Of a stretch of 64,000 nt of DNA, positions 1-9,146 are shown piece by piece. The stretch covers positions 1 to 64,000 of the forward strand of contig CAJIZE010000020.1 in NCBI GenBank assembly GCA_905181855.1. Direction: 5' to 3'. Below the pieces are notes generated by a model. The model saw nothing but the letters and a program-made list of their open reading frames with translations. It searched no databases and was not told where the DNA came from. The stretch comes from an uncultured Flavobacteriales bacterium (GTDB lineage Bacteria > Bacteroidota > Bacteroidia > Flavobacteriales_G > Salibacteraceae). The position numbers and the translations under genes were made by a program. How positions within the stretch are numbered: the first letter of the stretch is position 1; the number at the start of each line of letters is the position of its first letter.

Positions 1-115
1 GGCCAACATTTCTGAACTTTAAACCGGAAACGATTGAAGGTGACAATAAATCATCTTGCGCCTTGAGGATAAACAGAAATGTTAATGCAATACAAAGTGT
101 AATTAGTTTTTTCAT
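1..115 (-). CDS. Secreted protein, N-terminal end only (possibly VPS10/BNR-repeat family)
   Basis: Only the first 38 codons lie in the window. They give a clear signal peptide (MKK, a hydrophobic stretch of about 14 residues, then an A-Q-D cleavage region) followed by a segment ending LKFRNVG. That ending resembles the first strand of Bacteroidota sortilin/VPS10-like beta-propeller proteins (LKWRNIGP-type start), but so short a match is only suggestive. The start codon lies 8 bp after the stop of the upstream glycosyltransferase, so it is probably the third gene of the same minus-strand operon. Confidence 0.6.
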   Translation of the reverse strand, partial: MKKLITLCIALTFLFILKAQDDLLSPSIVSGLKFRNVG

Positions 116-123
116 AATGATTC

Positions 124-1221
124 TTAATTTTTCCAATTAGTATTTCCGAAATTAGCTTTAGTAGATGTGAAAATTAGATAAAATGGATAGGCGGCCGAAG
201 CCAACAAAAAATTATTTGCTAAAAACTTTTTATCGAACCTAAATAAGTAAGGTCTTAAATAGAAGTAATCGATCAAAACTTTAAAAAAAAAGACCACTGC
301 AAAATCGGCAGGTGAGCATTTCCTAAATAATATTAAAGCAAACAACGAGACAATAATTAAATTTTGAAATACTACTATCAAAGCCAAAAACTTTAAAAAC
401 GAATCTTTATAGTACTTCGTTTTCGCTCCCCATCTTACTCTCTGATTTATAAACTCTGAAAGGTTTTCTGGTAACCCTGTTTTAACGATAGCCTCATCAC
501 AATCATTAATCAATATCTTATAGTTTTGTTTTTTAAACAGTTGGACCATAAATACATCATCACCTGAATCGGTAGGGATAGCTAACCACTCATCTTTAAT
601 GGTCAGAAATTTATCTTTTCGATAAAGCATGTTAGCGCCACTTGCTAATGAGGGCTTACTAATTAATGCTAAATTGAATTGAGTAGACAGCAAACTTATA
701 TGCTCCAGAGCAAACATTTTTGAGAGAATGCTGTCCGAATTGTGCACTGCTGGCAAAACAATTCCTATAATTAGGTCAACGTTTTTGGTTCTTATAAATT
801 GATCATAAGCCAACAAAAAACCAAGTTGAACCGAACAATCTGCGTCAAGTTGAATAATGAAATTGTTTTTTGCTAATTCAATTCCGGTTAGTAGTGCTTT
901 CTTTTTTCCCGTTCCAAATATATTTTCAGTTACTGCAACATTATCATTTGCTAATTTAGCACAAGTATCTTTCAGGTTCTTCGTTGGATTATCGAGAACT
1001 ACTATAATTTCAAATAAATTAGTATCGTAATTTTGTTGAACTAAACTTTCAATTAAATACGGAAGATTATCATCCTCATCAGTAGCGGGTATAATTAATG
1101 AGAAATTGTTAACCCCTGCTAAATTAACATCAATTTGTTGAGATTTCAACCCTTGATGTTTTGAAAGGTAGAGAAACATGCAAGTGTAAAGCACTCCGAC
1201 AATTACAACAATTACTATCAT
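124..1221 (-). CDS. Membrane glycosyltransferase, GT2 family
   Basis: A 365-residue family 2 glycosyltransferase, predicted to sit in the inner membrane and transfer a sugar from a nucleotide-sugar donor. An N-terminal membrane anchor (about 1-20) is followed by a GT-A domain with SLIIPATDED (41-50), the metal-binding DAD at 126-128, a GDD acid motif at 220-222 and the QRVRW acceptor motif at 260-264 found in processive GT2 enzymes. Two or three membrane segments follow from about residue 275. Its ATG overlaps the TGA of the upstream flippase-like gene by 4 bp (ATGA), implying translational coupling. The sugar and acceptor cannot be told from sequence; exopolysaccharide or glycolipid synthesis is the likely role. 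Confidence 0.85.
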   Translation of the reverse strand: MIVIVVIVGVLYTCMFLYLSKHQGLKSQQIDVNLAGVNNFSLIIPATDEDDNLPYLIESLVQQNYDTNLFEIIVVLDNPTKNLKDTCAKLANDNVAVTENIFGTGKKKALLTGIELAKNNFIIQLDADCSVQLGFLLAYDQFIRTKNVDLIIGIVLPAVHNSDSILSKMFALEHISLLSTQFNLALISKPSLASGANMLYRKDKFLTIKDEWLAIPTDSGDDVFMVQLFKKQNYKILINDCDEAIVKTGLPENLSEFINQRVRWGAKTKYYKDSFLKFLALIVVFQNLIIVSLFALILFRKCSPADFAVVFFFKVLIDYFYLRPYLFRFDKKFLANNFLLASAAYPFYLIFTSTKANFGNTNWKN

Positions 1222-2209
1222 TTATCTGGAAATAATTTGGCTGTCAAGATAATTAATGCTCCTACTATTGAAGGGGTTAATATGTTTATTATCCATAAAC
1301 TCAATGTTGATAAAACTACAGCTACATCATCATCATAATATATTTCACTTAGCTTTAATCCAACCATTTCACGTACTCCTAATTCAGCAAGCGTAATACT
1401 TGGAATAATAGAATTCATAATGAAACTTACAGGTACAAATATCACCGAATTTAATAAATCAAAATTCTCACTGAAGACATAAAGCAGTATCACATACTGA
1501 GCTGTAAAAATTAAATAACGTACAAAACTGAAAGCCAAAATTGTACTCATAGATTTAAATGAAAATCGTTTAGCAACCTTAAGAGCATATATTATCGACT
1601 TAAACCGTTTTGACTTAAACCTAAAGCTTCCTATTTTAGTTAGGTTAAAATAAACTAGCAGCAAAAAAGTCAATACTAGTAAAGCTCCTACAAAAAGTAA
1701 ACTAAAATGATCATATTGAATTTTAAAAAAACAACAACCAACAAAGCAATTATTCCTACTATTAACATGATTAGTAATTGGGACCAACTTATTAAGAGTG
1801 AAGCAACCACTCCCCTGATTCTAAATTTATTTGGGATAAACAATACTCTACCTGCAAATTCAACAGTACGGTTTGGAGAAATTATCCCAAAAGATAAACC
1901 CGATAATGTCCCTTTTAACGCATTTAAAAAAGATATAGAACAGAATTTACTTGTTAAATAATGCCATTTTTTAGATTCAATCATCCAATTTAATGGCATC
2001 ATGATCACTACCAATACCATTAAGTTTCTCTTCTTAATATCTGTTCTGAATTCCAATATTATTTTTGAAAGATTATCAAAAAAGTCAGCTTTACCCTTAA
2101 GTTGTAAATAAATAAAGGTTAATACAATAAGAGTTACTGCAAATTTTATGAGTAAGGCATATTTTTTTAGAGGGTTCCAAAATGTACCTTTGATGAAATT
2201 ATTACCCAT
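1218..2209 (-). pseudogene. Flippase-like/LPG-synthase transmembrane domain protein, split by a -1 frame break
   Basis: Two overlapping frames together encode one polytopic membrane protein of about 330 residues of the lysylphosphatidylglycerol-synthase-TM/AglD-like (flippase-like) family. The N-terminal part runs from ATG at 2209 to a TAG at 1688-1690. The C-terminal part is in the -1 frame down to the TGA at 1218. The switch falls at a T7 run on the minus strand (1731-1725): one more T would join the frames smoothly as VVVFFKIQYDHF. In the zero frame the run also forms the heptamer T TTT TTA (1730-1724), a classic -1 slippery sequence. A base-calling error, a true disruption or recoding are all possible. 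It is the first gene of an operon with the GT2 gene, a pairing common for membrane glycoconjugate synthesis. Confidence 0.75.
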
Positions 2210-2226
2210 TTGTCAAAACTACATTT

Positions 2227-2778
2227 TTGAAAGAAAACAGAATCATATTAGGTATTGATCCAGGAACGAATATAATGGGTTACGGCACGATAAAAATAAT
2301 TGGGAACAAACCTGAACTACTAAACCTTGGAGTAATTCATCTTTCAAAATTCACAGACCATGCTTTAAAACTAAAAAGAATCTATGAACGGGTGTCTTCC
2401 TTAGTTAAAGAATACAAGCCGGACGAGATGGCCTTAGAAGCTCCTTTTTTCGGTAAAAACGTTCAAAGCATGCTTAAGCTTGGTAGAGCACAAGGCGTTG
2501 CAATGGCAGCAGGTTTAGCTTATGATGTTCCTGTTATTGAATATGCCCCACGTAAAATAAAACAATCTATTACGGGAAGTGGAAATGCTTCAAAAGAGCA
2601 GGTAGCAGCAATGTTGAAAAATATTTTCAAATACAAAGAAGACCCCACGCATCTTGATGCTACTGATGGTTTAGCGGTTGCATTATGCCATTTTTATCAG
2701 TCCAATTCAAAAATTAGTACTGGAGGTTATAGTGGTTGGGATTCGTTTGTAAAAAACAACCCTAAGAGAGTGAAATAA
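2227..2778 (+). CDS. ruvC: Crossover junction endodeoxyribonuclease RuvC
   Basis: Holliday-junction resolvase of the RuvABC pathway; cuts four-way junctions symmetrically during recombinational repair. At 183 residues it has the usual length. The RNase-H-like active site is visible: D11 in GIDPG, E71 in ALEAPFF, and D144/D147 in HLDATDG. No ATG precedes the conserved N-terminus, so the TTG at 2227 is the best start. Only 17 bp separate it from the divergent flippase-like gene, so both promoters must overlap coding or lie in those few bases. Its TAA abuts the stop of the convergent HIT gene with no gap. Confidence 0.96.
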   Translation: MKENRIILGIDPGTNIMGYGTIKIIGNKPELLNLGVIHLSKFTDHALKLKRIYERVSSLVKEYKPDEMALEAPFFGKNVQSMLKLGRAQGVAMAAGLAYDVPVIEYAPRKIKQSITGSGNASKEQVAAMLKNIFKYKEDPTHLDATDGLAVALCHFYQSNSKISTGGYSGWDSFVKNNPKRVK

Positions 2779-3171
2779 TTACAGGTTGGATTTAATTGCT
2801 TGCAGAATTTCTTTCATTTCCTTATCAGCAATTTGAATTTTAGGTTTTGAAAAATTAATATCATCAACCTTATTTAACGGAATCAAATGTATGTGAGCAT
2901 GAGGAACCTCAAGTCCAATAATTGCAACACCAATTCTTTCGCACGGTATAGCCTTCTCAACAGCCTTTGATATTTTTTTAGAAAACAAGTGCAATTTAGA
3001 AAATGTTTCGTTATCCAAATCAAACACATTATCAACTTCTACTTTAGGAACTATTAATACGTGACCTTTAACTAATGGAAAGACATCTAAAAAAGCAATA
3101 CAGAATTCATCTTCTGCTATTACATGTGCAGCTATTTCACCATTAATTATTTTAGTGAATACTGAACTCAA
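2779..3171 (-). CDS. HIT family protein (histidine-triad nucleotide hydrolase)
   Basis: A 130-residue histidine-triad protein. The catalytic motif HAHIH lies at 91-95, preceded by the family pattern FLDVFPLVKGHVLIVPK (28-43). Such proteins hydrolyse nucleoside phosphoramidates or dinucleoside polyphosphates; the substrate here is unknown. It overlaps the end of greA by 4 bp (ATG within the greA stop region), so the two are co-translated; the greA-HIT pairing is common in Bacteroidota. Confidence 0.93.
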   Translation of the reverse strand: MSSVFTKIINGEIAAHVIAEDEFCIAFLDVFPLVKGHVLIVPKVEVDNVFDLDNETFSKLHLFSKKISKAVEKAIPCERIGVAIIGLEVPHAHIHLIPLNKVDDINFSKPKIQIADKEMKEILQAIKSNL

Positions 3172-3644
3172 CTCCTTGTTATATCAAGAATTTCAAATTC
3201 AATTACACCGCCAGGCGTAATTATATGTGCAATTTCGCCGATTTTTTTCCCTAATAATCCTTTTCCAATTGGTGATTCTACAGAAATCTTGAAAAGTTTC
3301 AAATTGGCTTCATTCTCAGCTACAAGGGTGTAGCTTAATTCCATTCCATTTTTCTTGTTCTTGATCCTAACTGTAGAAAGAATAAGTGCTTTTGAAGTAT
3401 CAATTAGAGAAACATCTACTAATCTAGCATCAGAAAGAACATCTTTTAACTTAGATATATTTAATTCTAATAGGCCTTGGGCTTCTTTTGCTGCATCGTA
3501 TTCAGCGTTTTCGGACAAATCACCTTTATCTATTGCTTCTCCTATTTGCTTAGATATAGCTGGTCTCTGAACTTTTTCAAGATCTACAAGTTTATCTTTT
3601 AGGCTTTGCAAGCCTTCATTTGTATAGTAGGAAACTTTCCCCAT
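3168..3644 (-). CDS. greA: Transcription elongation factor GreA
   Basis: Binds the RNA polymerase secondary channel and stimulates cleavage of backtracked transcripts. The 158 residues match the family length: an N-terminal antiparallel coiled coil (about 1-75, with DKGDLSENAEYDAAKE carrying the acidic tip) and a C-terminal FKBP-like domain with SPIGKGLLGKKIGE (124-137). It is followed by the HIT gene with a 4-bp overlap. Upstream lies the terminator of the neighbouring barrel gene. Confidence 0.97.
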   Translation of the reverse strand: MGKVSYYTNEGLQSLKDKLVDLEKVQRPAISKQIGEAIDKGDLSENAEYDAAKEAQGLLELNISKLKDVLSDARLVDVSLIDTSKALILSTVRIKNKKNGMELSYTLVAENEANLKLFKISVESPIGKGLLGKKIGEIAHIITPGGVIEFEILDITRS

Positions 3645-3675
3645 TTATATTACTTTAATGTACTTTATAAAAACA

Positions 3676-3700
3676 GAAAACTCCTTTTTAAGGAGTTTTC
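3676..3700 (-). terminator. Intrinsic terminator after the PorV/PorQ-like gene
   Basis: A perfect 11-bp inverted repeat (3676-3686 and 3690-3700, loop of 3) lies 24 bp beyond the stop of the barrel gene. Read on the minus strand the stem is followed by TGTTTTTAT. It probably ends the receptor-secreted protein-barrel operon and separates it from greA. Confidence 0.8.
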
Positions 3701-3723
3701 AAAAAGCAAAAGTATGAAATATT

Positions 3724-4779
3724 TTATATGTTTATCCGAACGGCAATTCCGTGACTTTGAAATGGATTACCTGGCTCAAATGAATAGTCAACATTAAATG
3801 TTGACTTGTTAGCATTTAATGGCGCTTGTATGGTAGCTCCAAATGCGGGACCTGCAAAAGAGGTTGAAGAAGTAACATCATCAAACATTCCCTCTTCATA
3901 AGCCAATCCTGCTCTTAACATCACTATTTCACGAAAAGAATATTCTACACCACCTCTGATTAAATCTTTTCCAAAAGAGTTTGAAGTGAACGTACTTGAA
4001 AAGGTGACTCTATGTTCGGAGTTTAATGCTTTACCGTCTTCATCAACGCGCTCACCAAATAATAAATCATAAGAGATACCCATGTTTAGAATAGATGGCA
4101 ATTCAAAAGCTTCACTTCTATTATTTAATGTGAATTCTTTATTATTAAGAAATACTTTAGTTGCAAAGCCATCACCACTAAATTGCATCTTTGGACCAAC
4201 ATTTCTTAAGGCTATGCCAAATTTTAAATTGTTTCTAACATATCTAATTCCTGCGTCAAAAGCAACTCCAGATGCGCCTGAGCTAGCAATAGACTCAGAA
4301 ATTGACCTAACTGTTAAGCCTCCAAATATACTTTCAGAAAAAGCTCTAGCATAGGACAATCCAAGGTTGATAAATTGCGGCGAAAAGGTTCCAATACCTC
4401 CTTCAGGTAAATCAACTGTTGTGAATTCAATCTCCCCAAAACTCATCGACATTACACTAAGACCCAATACTCCGGAAGAGCCCACCTTTTGAGAAAAACC
4501 AAAGGCATTGATATCTATATCAGAACCACCAATCCATGTTTTATGAGAAAACATAAGTTCTGTTTTGTTTGTAAAGGCAAGACCTGACACATTCCATCTC
4601 AAGGATTCTAACCCCTCAATGGATGCTGAACCAGCTCCAGCCATTCCTGCTGAACGCGTCCAAGGATTTATCAATAATTCTTGCGCTCCCGCTTGTCCTA
4701 TTCTATCTTTATTTCCTGCTTGAACATTCAAACTGGATAATAAAACCAAAGAACCAACTAATAAATATTTCAAATTCAT
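3724..4779 (-). CDS. PorV/PorQ family outer membrane beta-barrel protein
   Basis: A 351-residue outer membrane protein with signal peptide (cleavage after about residue 21, VQA/GN). The opening of the mature protein, with AQELLINPWTRSAGMAGAG near residues 33-51, and later repeated amphipathic strands ending in a short aromatic-poor strand VRINI, are typical of the PorV/PorQ (UPF0164) family. PorV is the shuttle of the type IX secretion system, bringing cargo C-terminal domains to the attachment complex. It is the last gene of a three-gene operon after a TonB receptor and a huge secreted protein, so it may serve that cargo specifically. It is probably not the housekeeping PorV, which usually sits next to porU; no porU is present here. 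Confidence 0.82.
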   Translation of the reverse strand: MNLKYLLVGSLVLLSSLNVQAGNKDRIGQAGAQELLINPWTRSAGMAGAGSASIEGLESLRWNVSGLAFTNKTELMFSHKTWIGGSDIDINAFGFSQKVGSSGVLGLSVMSMSFGEIEFTTVDLPEGGIGTFSPQFINLGLSYARAFSESIFGGLTVRSISESIASSGASGVAFDAGIRYVRNNLKFGIALRNVGPKMQFSGDGFATKVFLNNKEFTLNNRSEAFELPSILNMGISYDLLFGERVDEDGKALNSEHRVTFSSTFTSNSFGKDLIRGGVEYSFREIVMLRAGLAYEEGMFDDVTSSTSFAGPAFGATIQAPLNANKSTFNVDYSFEPGNPFQSHGIAVRINI

Positions 4780-4808
4780 AGAACTAATTTTTAATTATCT
4801 GCTTTTAT

Positions 4809-7800
4809 TTAAAACGAATCTAAATCAATCGGTCTCATCATTCCAAACCATTTTATAATTCTTTCTCCTACTCCGTCTACTTTTACATGAATAACATATA
4901 ATCCAGATGAAATTGGTGTCAAATATCGATTCTTCAAATCCCAATCTATATAGGTTGTTGACGCATCATCTTTACTAAAAGATCTTATCAAAATACCATT
5001 TACAGTGTAAATATTAATATCACATTTAGGAGGTAAATTGGTAATCTTTATTCTGTTATCCAATTTATCCGATTCATATTGAGAATATGCATAATATGGA
5101 TTCGGCACTACATTTATCAATTGCAACGCATCATCTGCTGCAGAAACATTCCCAAACTCTGGTGCCAATCCATCCAAATTAAACTGATATAAAGGAATGC
5201 CTCCATTAACAGTTGCAATAAGGTTATATTCCTTGTCTTGACCCGAAGGCGTAAATGAAGTTGTCCAAGCAACAAAAGATTCACCTCTTGTATACGAGAC
5301 CGTATCATGAATGACGTCTCCTCTATTAACCAAATATCTGGTCCCTATTTCAAGTTTATCTCCAAAACTTTTTCCTTCTTCACCCGAATAAGGTCTATAA
5401 GGCGCATCAACTCTTATCCTAACTATTGCTTCATCTGGAATTAGTCCTTCCTCAACTGAATTCAATTTTGCTCCTTGAGTTAAAAGTGGTAATCCAGCCC
5501 ACATTCCTGCCCGAACAACATTTCTTAGACCCCTAAATGTATTTGATGATAAATTATCATAAATAAATTGACCATAGTCATACATTGGCATTCTATTTTC
5601 AGGATCTTCATATAACGTTTCTTTTTCGTAACGACCATCCTCAACATCGTTGTTGCGATAAACTATTATATAGTGTGAACCACCTAATCTGATATTATCA
5701 AACGGGCCCTCAAACAATTTATCCGTTGGATTCCAAAGCATGTCTCTGCCGTTTTCATTTGCTAAGTAAGAAGCCTCACCAAACGCAATATTTAGTCTTT
5801 CTCCAGTTTCGATATTTACAGCATAACCTGGAAACCACCCCATACCAGTTGGCGCTATAAAAGAAGGATCATTAATGTCTGTTGAAGCAGCAGCTCCTAG
5901 CTCAGCGGATACCCCTCTTTTATCTACAGACGGAGAAGACCTCAATCTCCCTCTTTTTACATCATCCAGCGATAACGTATCTGACATTTCTAGCACCGGT
6001 GAACGTGTCCATTTACTAGTATCACTGGTAAAAACAATATCCACACTTTGTAGGAAGTTCAATTGGTTAGATTCTAGCTCAAATGGTGTATCTTTTGTGA
6101 AGAACAATTCTGACCTATCATTACTTTGTGCGTCAGACCTTTCACTCTTCCAAGTAGGCACAGGACCATAGCTATGATCTGCGGATAATCTATATGGAGC
6201 CCATGTTCCTTCCAGAACGTTCTCATATACTTGCTCATCATCAAGACGGATATTTAGCTCTGCCCCTGAATTAAAGTACCAATCCCAATCATCAAAATTT
6301 GGTTCAAAAGCTCCAGTTAATGGATCATCTTCTGATGCACTTTTCCCAGAAAGTATCCAATTATCAGCAGTAAAACCATCCACATCCATTACCCCAGATA
6401 ACCATTCATTATCGTTAGCAAAATCCATCTTCGAAGAAATAAGTCCATTATTTGAAGTCCCCGGAGTGCCAGGAACTATCGCCTGTTCTAGTGAGATTGA
6501 TATACCCAAATCCAAAAGCAGATTTTCAGTTCCAATCTCAATAAATTTACTATGTACTAATGTATCTTGAATAGAGTCACCATAAATAATATAATAAGCA
6601 TCCTTCAAATCTTTTTGATCATTAGTGTCTACAAACTGTACCGTATAGTTACCACCAACAACATTCAGTGGATCTATAATCTTAACTTTTATAGGACTAA
6701 AACCTGCTTTATAGGTAGGATTTAAAATTTTGAAAGGAGCTTTTGTTGCTTTATCTCTTTCAGAATCCAATAAATCAAGAAAATATCCACCATTACCTGT
6801 ACCTTCAATTCTAGTAACCTCTACCTCTTCGCCAAATTCAGCATTTAATACTGTACCTCCTGATTCAATAATTGATTTATGAGGAATACCAGACACAGTT
6901 TTGATTCCGCCTGATGCAGCCTTACGCGATGCTAAATATGCTCTTGACTGAGCATCATCGCTTGGGTTTTTTGAATCGTATGCTTCAAAGTTGTTATAAG
7001 CATAAGCGATAGCAATAAAATAATAAGACCTATGGTTAATCAATTTATTATCTCCGCTGGCAAATAAGTCATTGGTAACCTTAAACGCCTTGGTAATTCC
7101 TATATTTTCTCCCTCAACCATCAATTCAGGAACTGTCAATCCCAAATCTTCGTCAATAGGATAATTTATAATTCTACTGACATCGTCTTTTACATCACAT
7201 TGAAATATTAAACGAGCCTTGTCAGCATCATCCAAATCAGAAGCAGATACCGTAGCATCAAAGACTTGATATACTTCATAACCTTGAAATGCATATGTAG
7301 CATACTCTTGACGTTCTTTTTCTGTCCAAGTTTTAATAATCGCACCGGAAGTATCAAATTCAATAGTTGGAGCTATGATAAACGGATCCACCTCAGCATA
7401 TGATTCATTGAAATTATTTGAGATAGGTTTGTTTGTGATATACACCAGCAATTCTCCATCTAGCTCTTGGATTTCTAGTTCTGGAGCATCGGGACCACTT
7501 AATATTTTAAAACAATTGTCAAAAAGCGCTTGAGTTTTATCATCAGCCAATCGCAGAGAGGCAACAGAACCAGCTTCGCCGGGTCCTCCACTTTTTGCTC
7601 TTGCCCAAACAACACCAACAGTTATATTATTTAATGCTCCAGGTTGTAAAACAAATGGTCCTGCAGATTGCATAAACCGTCTATCTGCAGCAGTATTTCC
7701 TTCTGTTTCTTCTGTCCATTTTCTTTGTGGAAGTCCAGATGTACCCCAACCAGCAGGATCAGTATCACCAGGAAACATGTAATCCGCCTCTGTATTTGGA

Positions 7801-9128
7801 TCAGCTTGTGGGCTATTTGTGTGTCCCGTACCTCCATAAAGCATTCTGGAGCCATCTTTCCAAAAACCACGCAAGTAATTATAGTACTCTACTCCATTAT
7901 CAGGATTTCCGGTGGCACCACCTGAATTATTGTAGTATAAAAATTTACGCATTCCAAACCTTTCATTATCTGGAATACTATCACCATAACCAATTCCAAT
8001 ACCTTGATAAGGTATACCTGATTCATTTGTAGCAGTCTGAAAATCTGTTGTAAGCGGATTATCTAAACCATCATTATCTTGATAAGGACCTTGAAAAAAG
8101 TCAACTCCAATTGCAGGAGGTTGAATTCCATATCCCTTTGCTCCACCATTATCTTCATCATTGTTGTCTCCATTGTAACAATAACCTAAGCCTCGCTCAA
8201 CATCACAACCTACGTAATCATCTTGTGCATTTCCTAAATCAGGATCAACCCATTGTCCAAAATATGTTTCTGTTAAAGTAAAAGTAGACCGATTTACCAA
8301 CTCATAGTTGTAAAAAGTCATGTTATTTACTTCATCATTAGTAGCAAATGAGAATGCTTGAGCTCTAATTTCCATTCCAATTGCCTCAGATCCCGTCTCA
8401 GTGTGAATGTTTCCTTTATCATTAAAAACCCACCATAGGTTTTGGTCACCATAAATATTTACAATTTTTTCTTTACAATCACTTTCTCCACTTAAATCGT
8501 AAGCAGGATAATCACCATCCTCAACCACATAATTTCCATCTCCGTTTCTGTCAAAAAATGGAGCTAAGTAGTAATCTTCATTGTATGGGTCAAATGGTCT
8601 GCCATGAGCGGGCCACTCCAAAATACTATTGGGTATTTGAAATGAAGGATAAGCATCTGGATCTTCATACCATGCAACAAACTGTGCCACTTCATCCCTA
8701 GTTGTAACATAATGCTTATCATATTCCGAACAAGTCGAAGCATCAACCTCACCTGTAACGGTACTTAAAGGACCCGTCCAATAATCAATACCAGAAGATC
8801 TAAACTGAATTGCTGCAACTTTTAATTGACCACTAACATCTCTTCCACCAAGCCACAGCGAACCCGCGAATAATGCAGTATTTCCAGAATTTTGCGGAAC
8901 CTCATATTGCGGTTGACCAATAAGATTCCACCACATATCACCTCCGGTTTGAATTAAGGCTCTAACATTATTTATATCCAGCTCAGTTGACGCCGTAGCC
9001 GGAGCACAACCTGCAGCCAAACTTTTGGTTCCTTTTACACTTTTAGTGCCTTTTGGAAGGCCGGCATAAGTATTGCTCAACATTAAAGCTGAAGCCACAA
9101 GAGTAAAAACTATCGATAATCGTTTCAT
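4809..9128 (-). CDS. Giant secreted protein with C-terminal type IX-like sorting/FlgD-Ig domain
   Basis: A 1439-residue exported protein of unknown function. It has a signal peptide (1-22), an N-terminal family region with DMWWNLIGQPQYEVP (about 64-78) and SLWLGGRDVSGQL, an acidic calcium-binding-like loop FDRNGDGNYVVEDGDYP near residue 193, and a C-terminal beta-sandwich (about 1345-1425) with VVPNPYYAYS and SGLYVIHV, as in type IX/FlgD-like domains. It ends with an extra tail IKWFGMMRPIDLDSF. Similar large proteins with a DLDxF tail recur in Bacteroidota beside PorV-like barrels. It lies 18 bp after the TonB receptor and 29 bp before the barrel gene, so the three are one operon. Surface attachment or export is inferred; no catalytic domain was recognised. 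Confidence 0.82.
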   Translation of the reverse strand: MKRLSIVFTLVASALMLSNTYAGLPKGTKSVKGTKSLAAGCAPATASTELDINNVRALIQTGGDMWWNLIGQPQYEVPQNSGNTALFAGSLWLGGRDVSGQLKVAAIQFRSSGIDYWTGPLSTVTGEVDASTCSEYDKHYVTTRDEVAQFVAWYEDPDAYPSFQIPNSILEWPAHGRPFDPYNEDYYLAPFFDRNGDGNYVVEDGDYPAYDLSGESDCKEKIVNIYGDQNLWWVFNDKGNIHTETGSEAIGMEIRAQAFSFATNDEVNNMTFYNYELVNRSTFTLTETYFGQWVDPDLGNAQDDYVGCDVERGLGYCYNGDNNDEDNGGAKGYGIQPPAIGVDFFQGPYQDNDGLDNPLTTDFQTATNESGIPYQGIGIGYGDSIPDNERFGMRKFLYYNNSGGATGNPDNGVEYYNYLRGFWKDGSRMLYGGTGHTNSPQADPNTEADYMFPGDTDPAGWGTSGLPQRKWTEETEGNTAADRRFMQSAGPFVLQPGALNNITVGVVWARAKSGGPGEAGSVASLRLADDKTQALFDNCFKILSGPDAPELEIQELDGELLVYITNKPISNNFNESYAEVDPFIIAPTIEFDTSGAIIKTWTEKERQEYATYAFQGYEVYQVFDATVSASDLDDADKARLIFQCDVKDDVSRIINYPIDEDLGLTVPELMVEGENIGITKAFKVTNDLFASGDNKLINHRSYYFIAIAYAYNNFEAYDSKNPSDDAQSRAYLASRKAASGGIKTVSGIPHKSIIESGGTVLNAEFGEEVEVTRIEGTGNGGYFLDLLDSERDKATKAPFKILNPTYKAGFSPIKVKIIDPLNVVGGNYTVQFVDTNDQKDLKDAYYIIYGDSIQDTLVHSKFIEIGTENLLLDLGISISLEQAIVPGTPGTSNNGLISSKMDFANDNEWLSGVMDVDGFTADNWILSGKSASEDDPLTGAFEPNFDDWDWYFNSGAELNIRLDDEQVYENVLEGTWAPYRLSADHSYGPVPTWKSERSDAQSNDRSELFFTKDTPFELESNQLNFLQSVDIVFTSDTSKWTRSPVLEMSDTLSLDDVKRGRLRSSPSVDKRGVSAELGAAASTDINDPSFIAPTGMGWFPGYAVNIETGERLNIAFGEASYLANENGRDMLWNPTDKLFEGPFDNIRLGGSHYIIVYRNNDVEDGRYEKETLYEDPENRMPMYDYGQFIYDNLSSNTFRGLRNVVRAGMWAGLPLLTQGAKLNSVEEGLIPDEAIVRIRVDAPYRPYSGEEGKSFGDKLEIGTRYLVNRGDVIHDTVSYTRGESFVAWTTSFTPSGQDKEYNLIATVNGGIPLYQFNLDGLAPEFGNVSAADDALQLINVVPNPYYAYSQYESDKLDNRIKITNLPPKCDINIYTVNGILIRSFSKDDASTTYIDWDLKNRYLTPISSGLYVIHVKVDGVGERIIKWFGMMRPIDLDSF

Positions 9129-9146
9129 ACGCTAATTTTCTTTCAA

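Noticed and set aside
1707-1961. Open plus-strand frame of 84 codons
   Set aside because: It lies antisense to the flippase-like gene, whose translation is clearly membrane-like; no domain or promoter supports the plus-strand frame.
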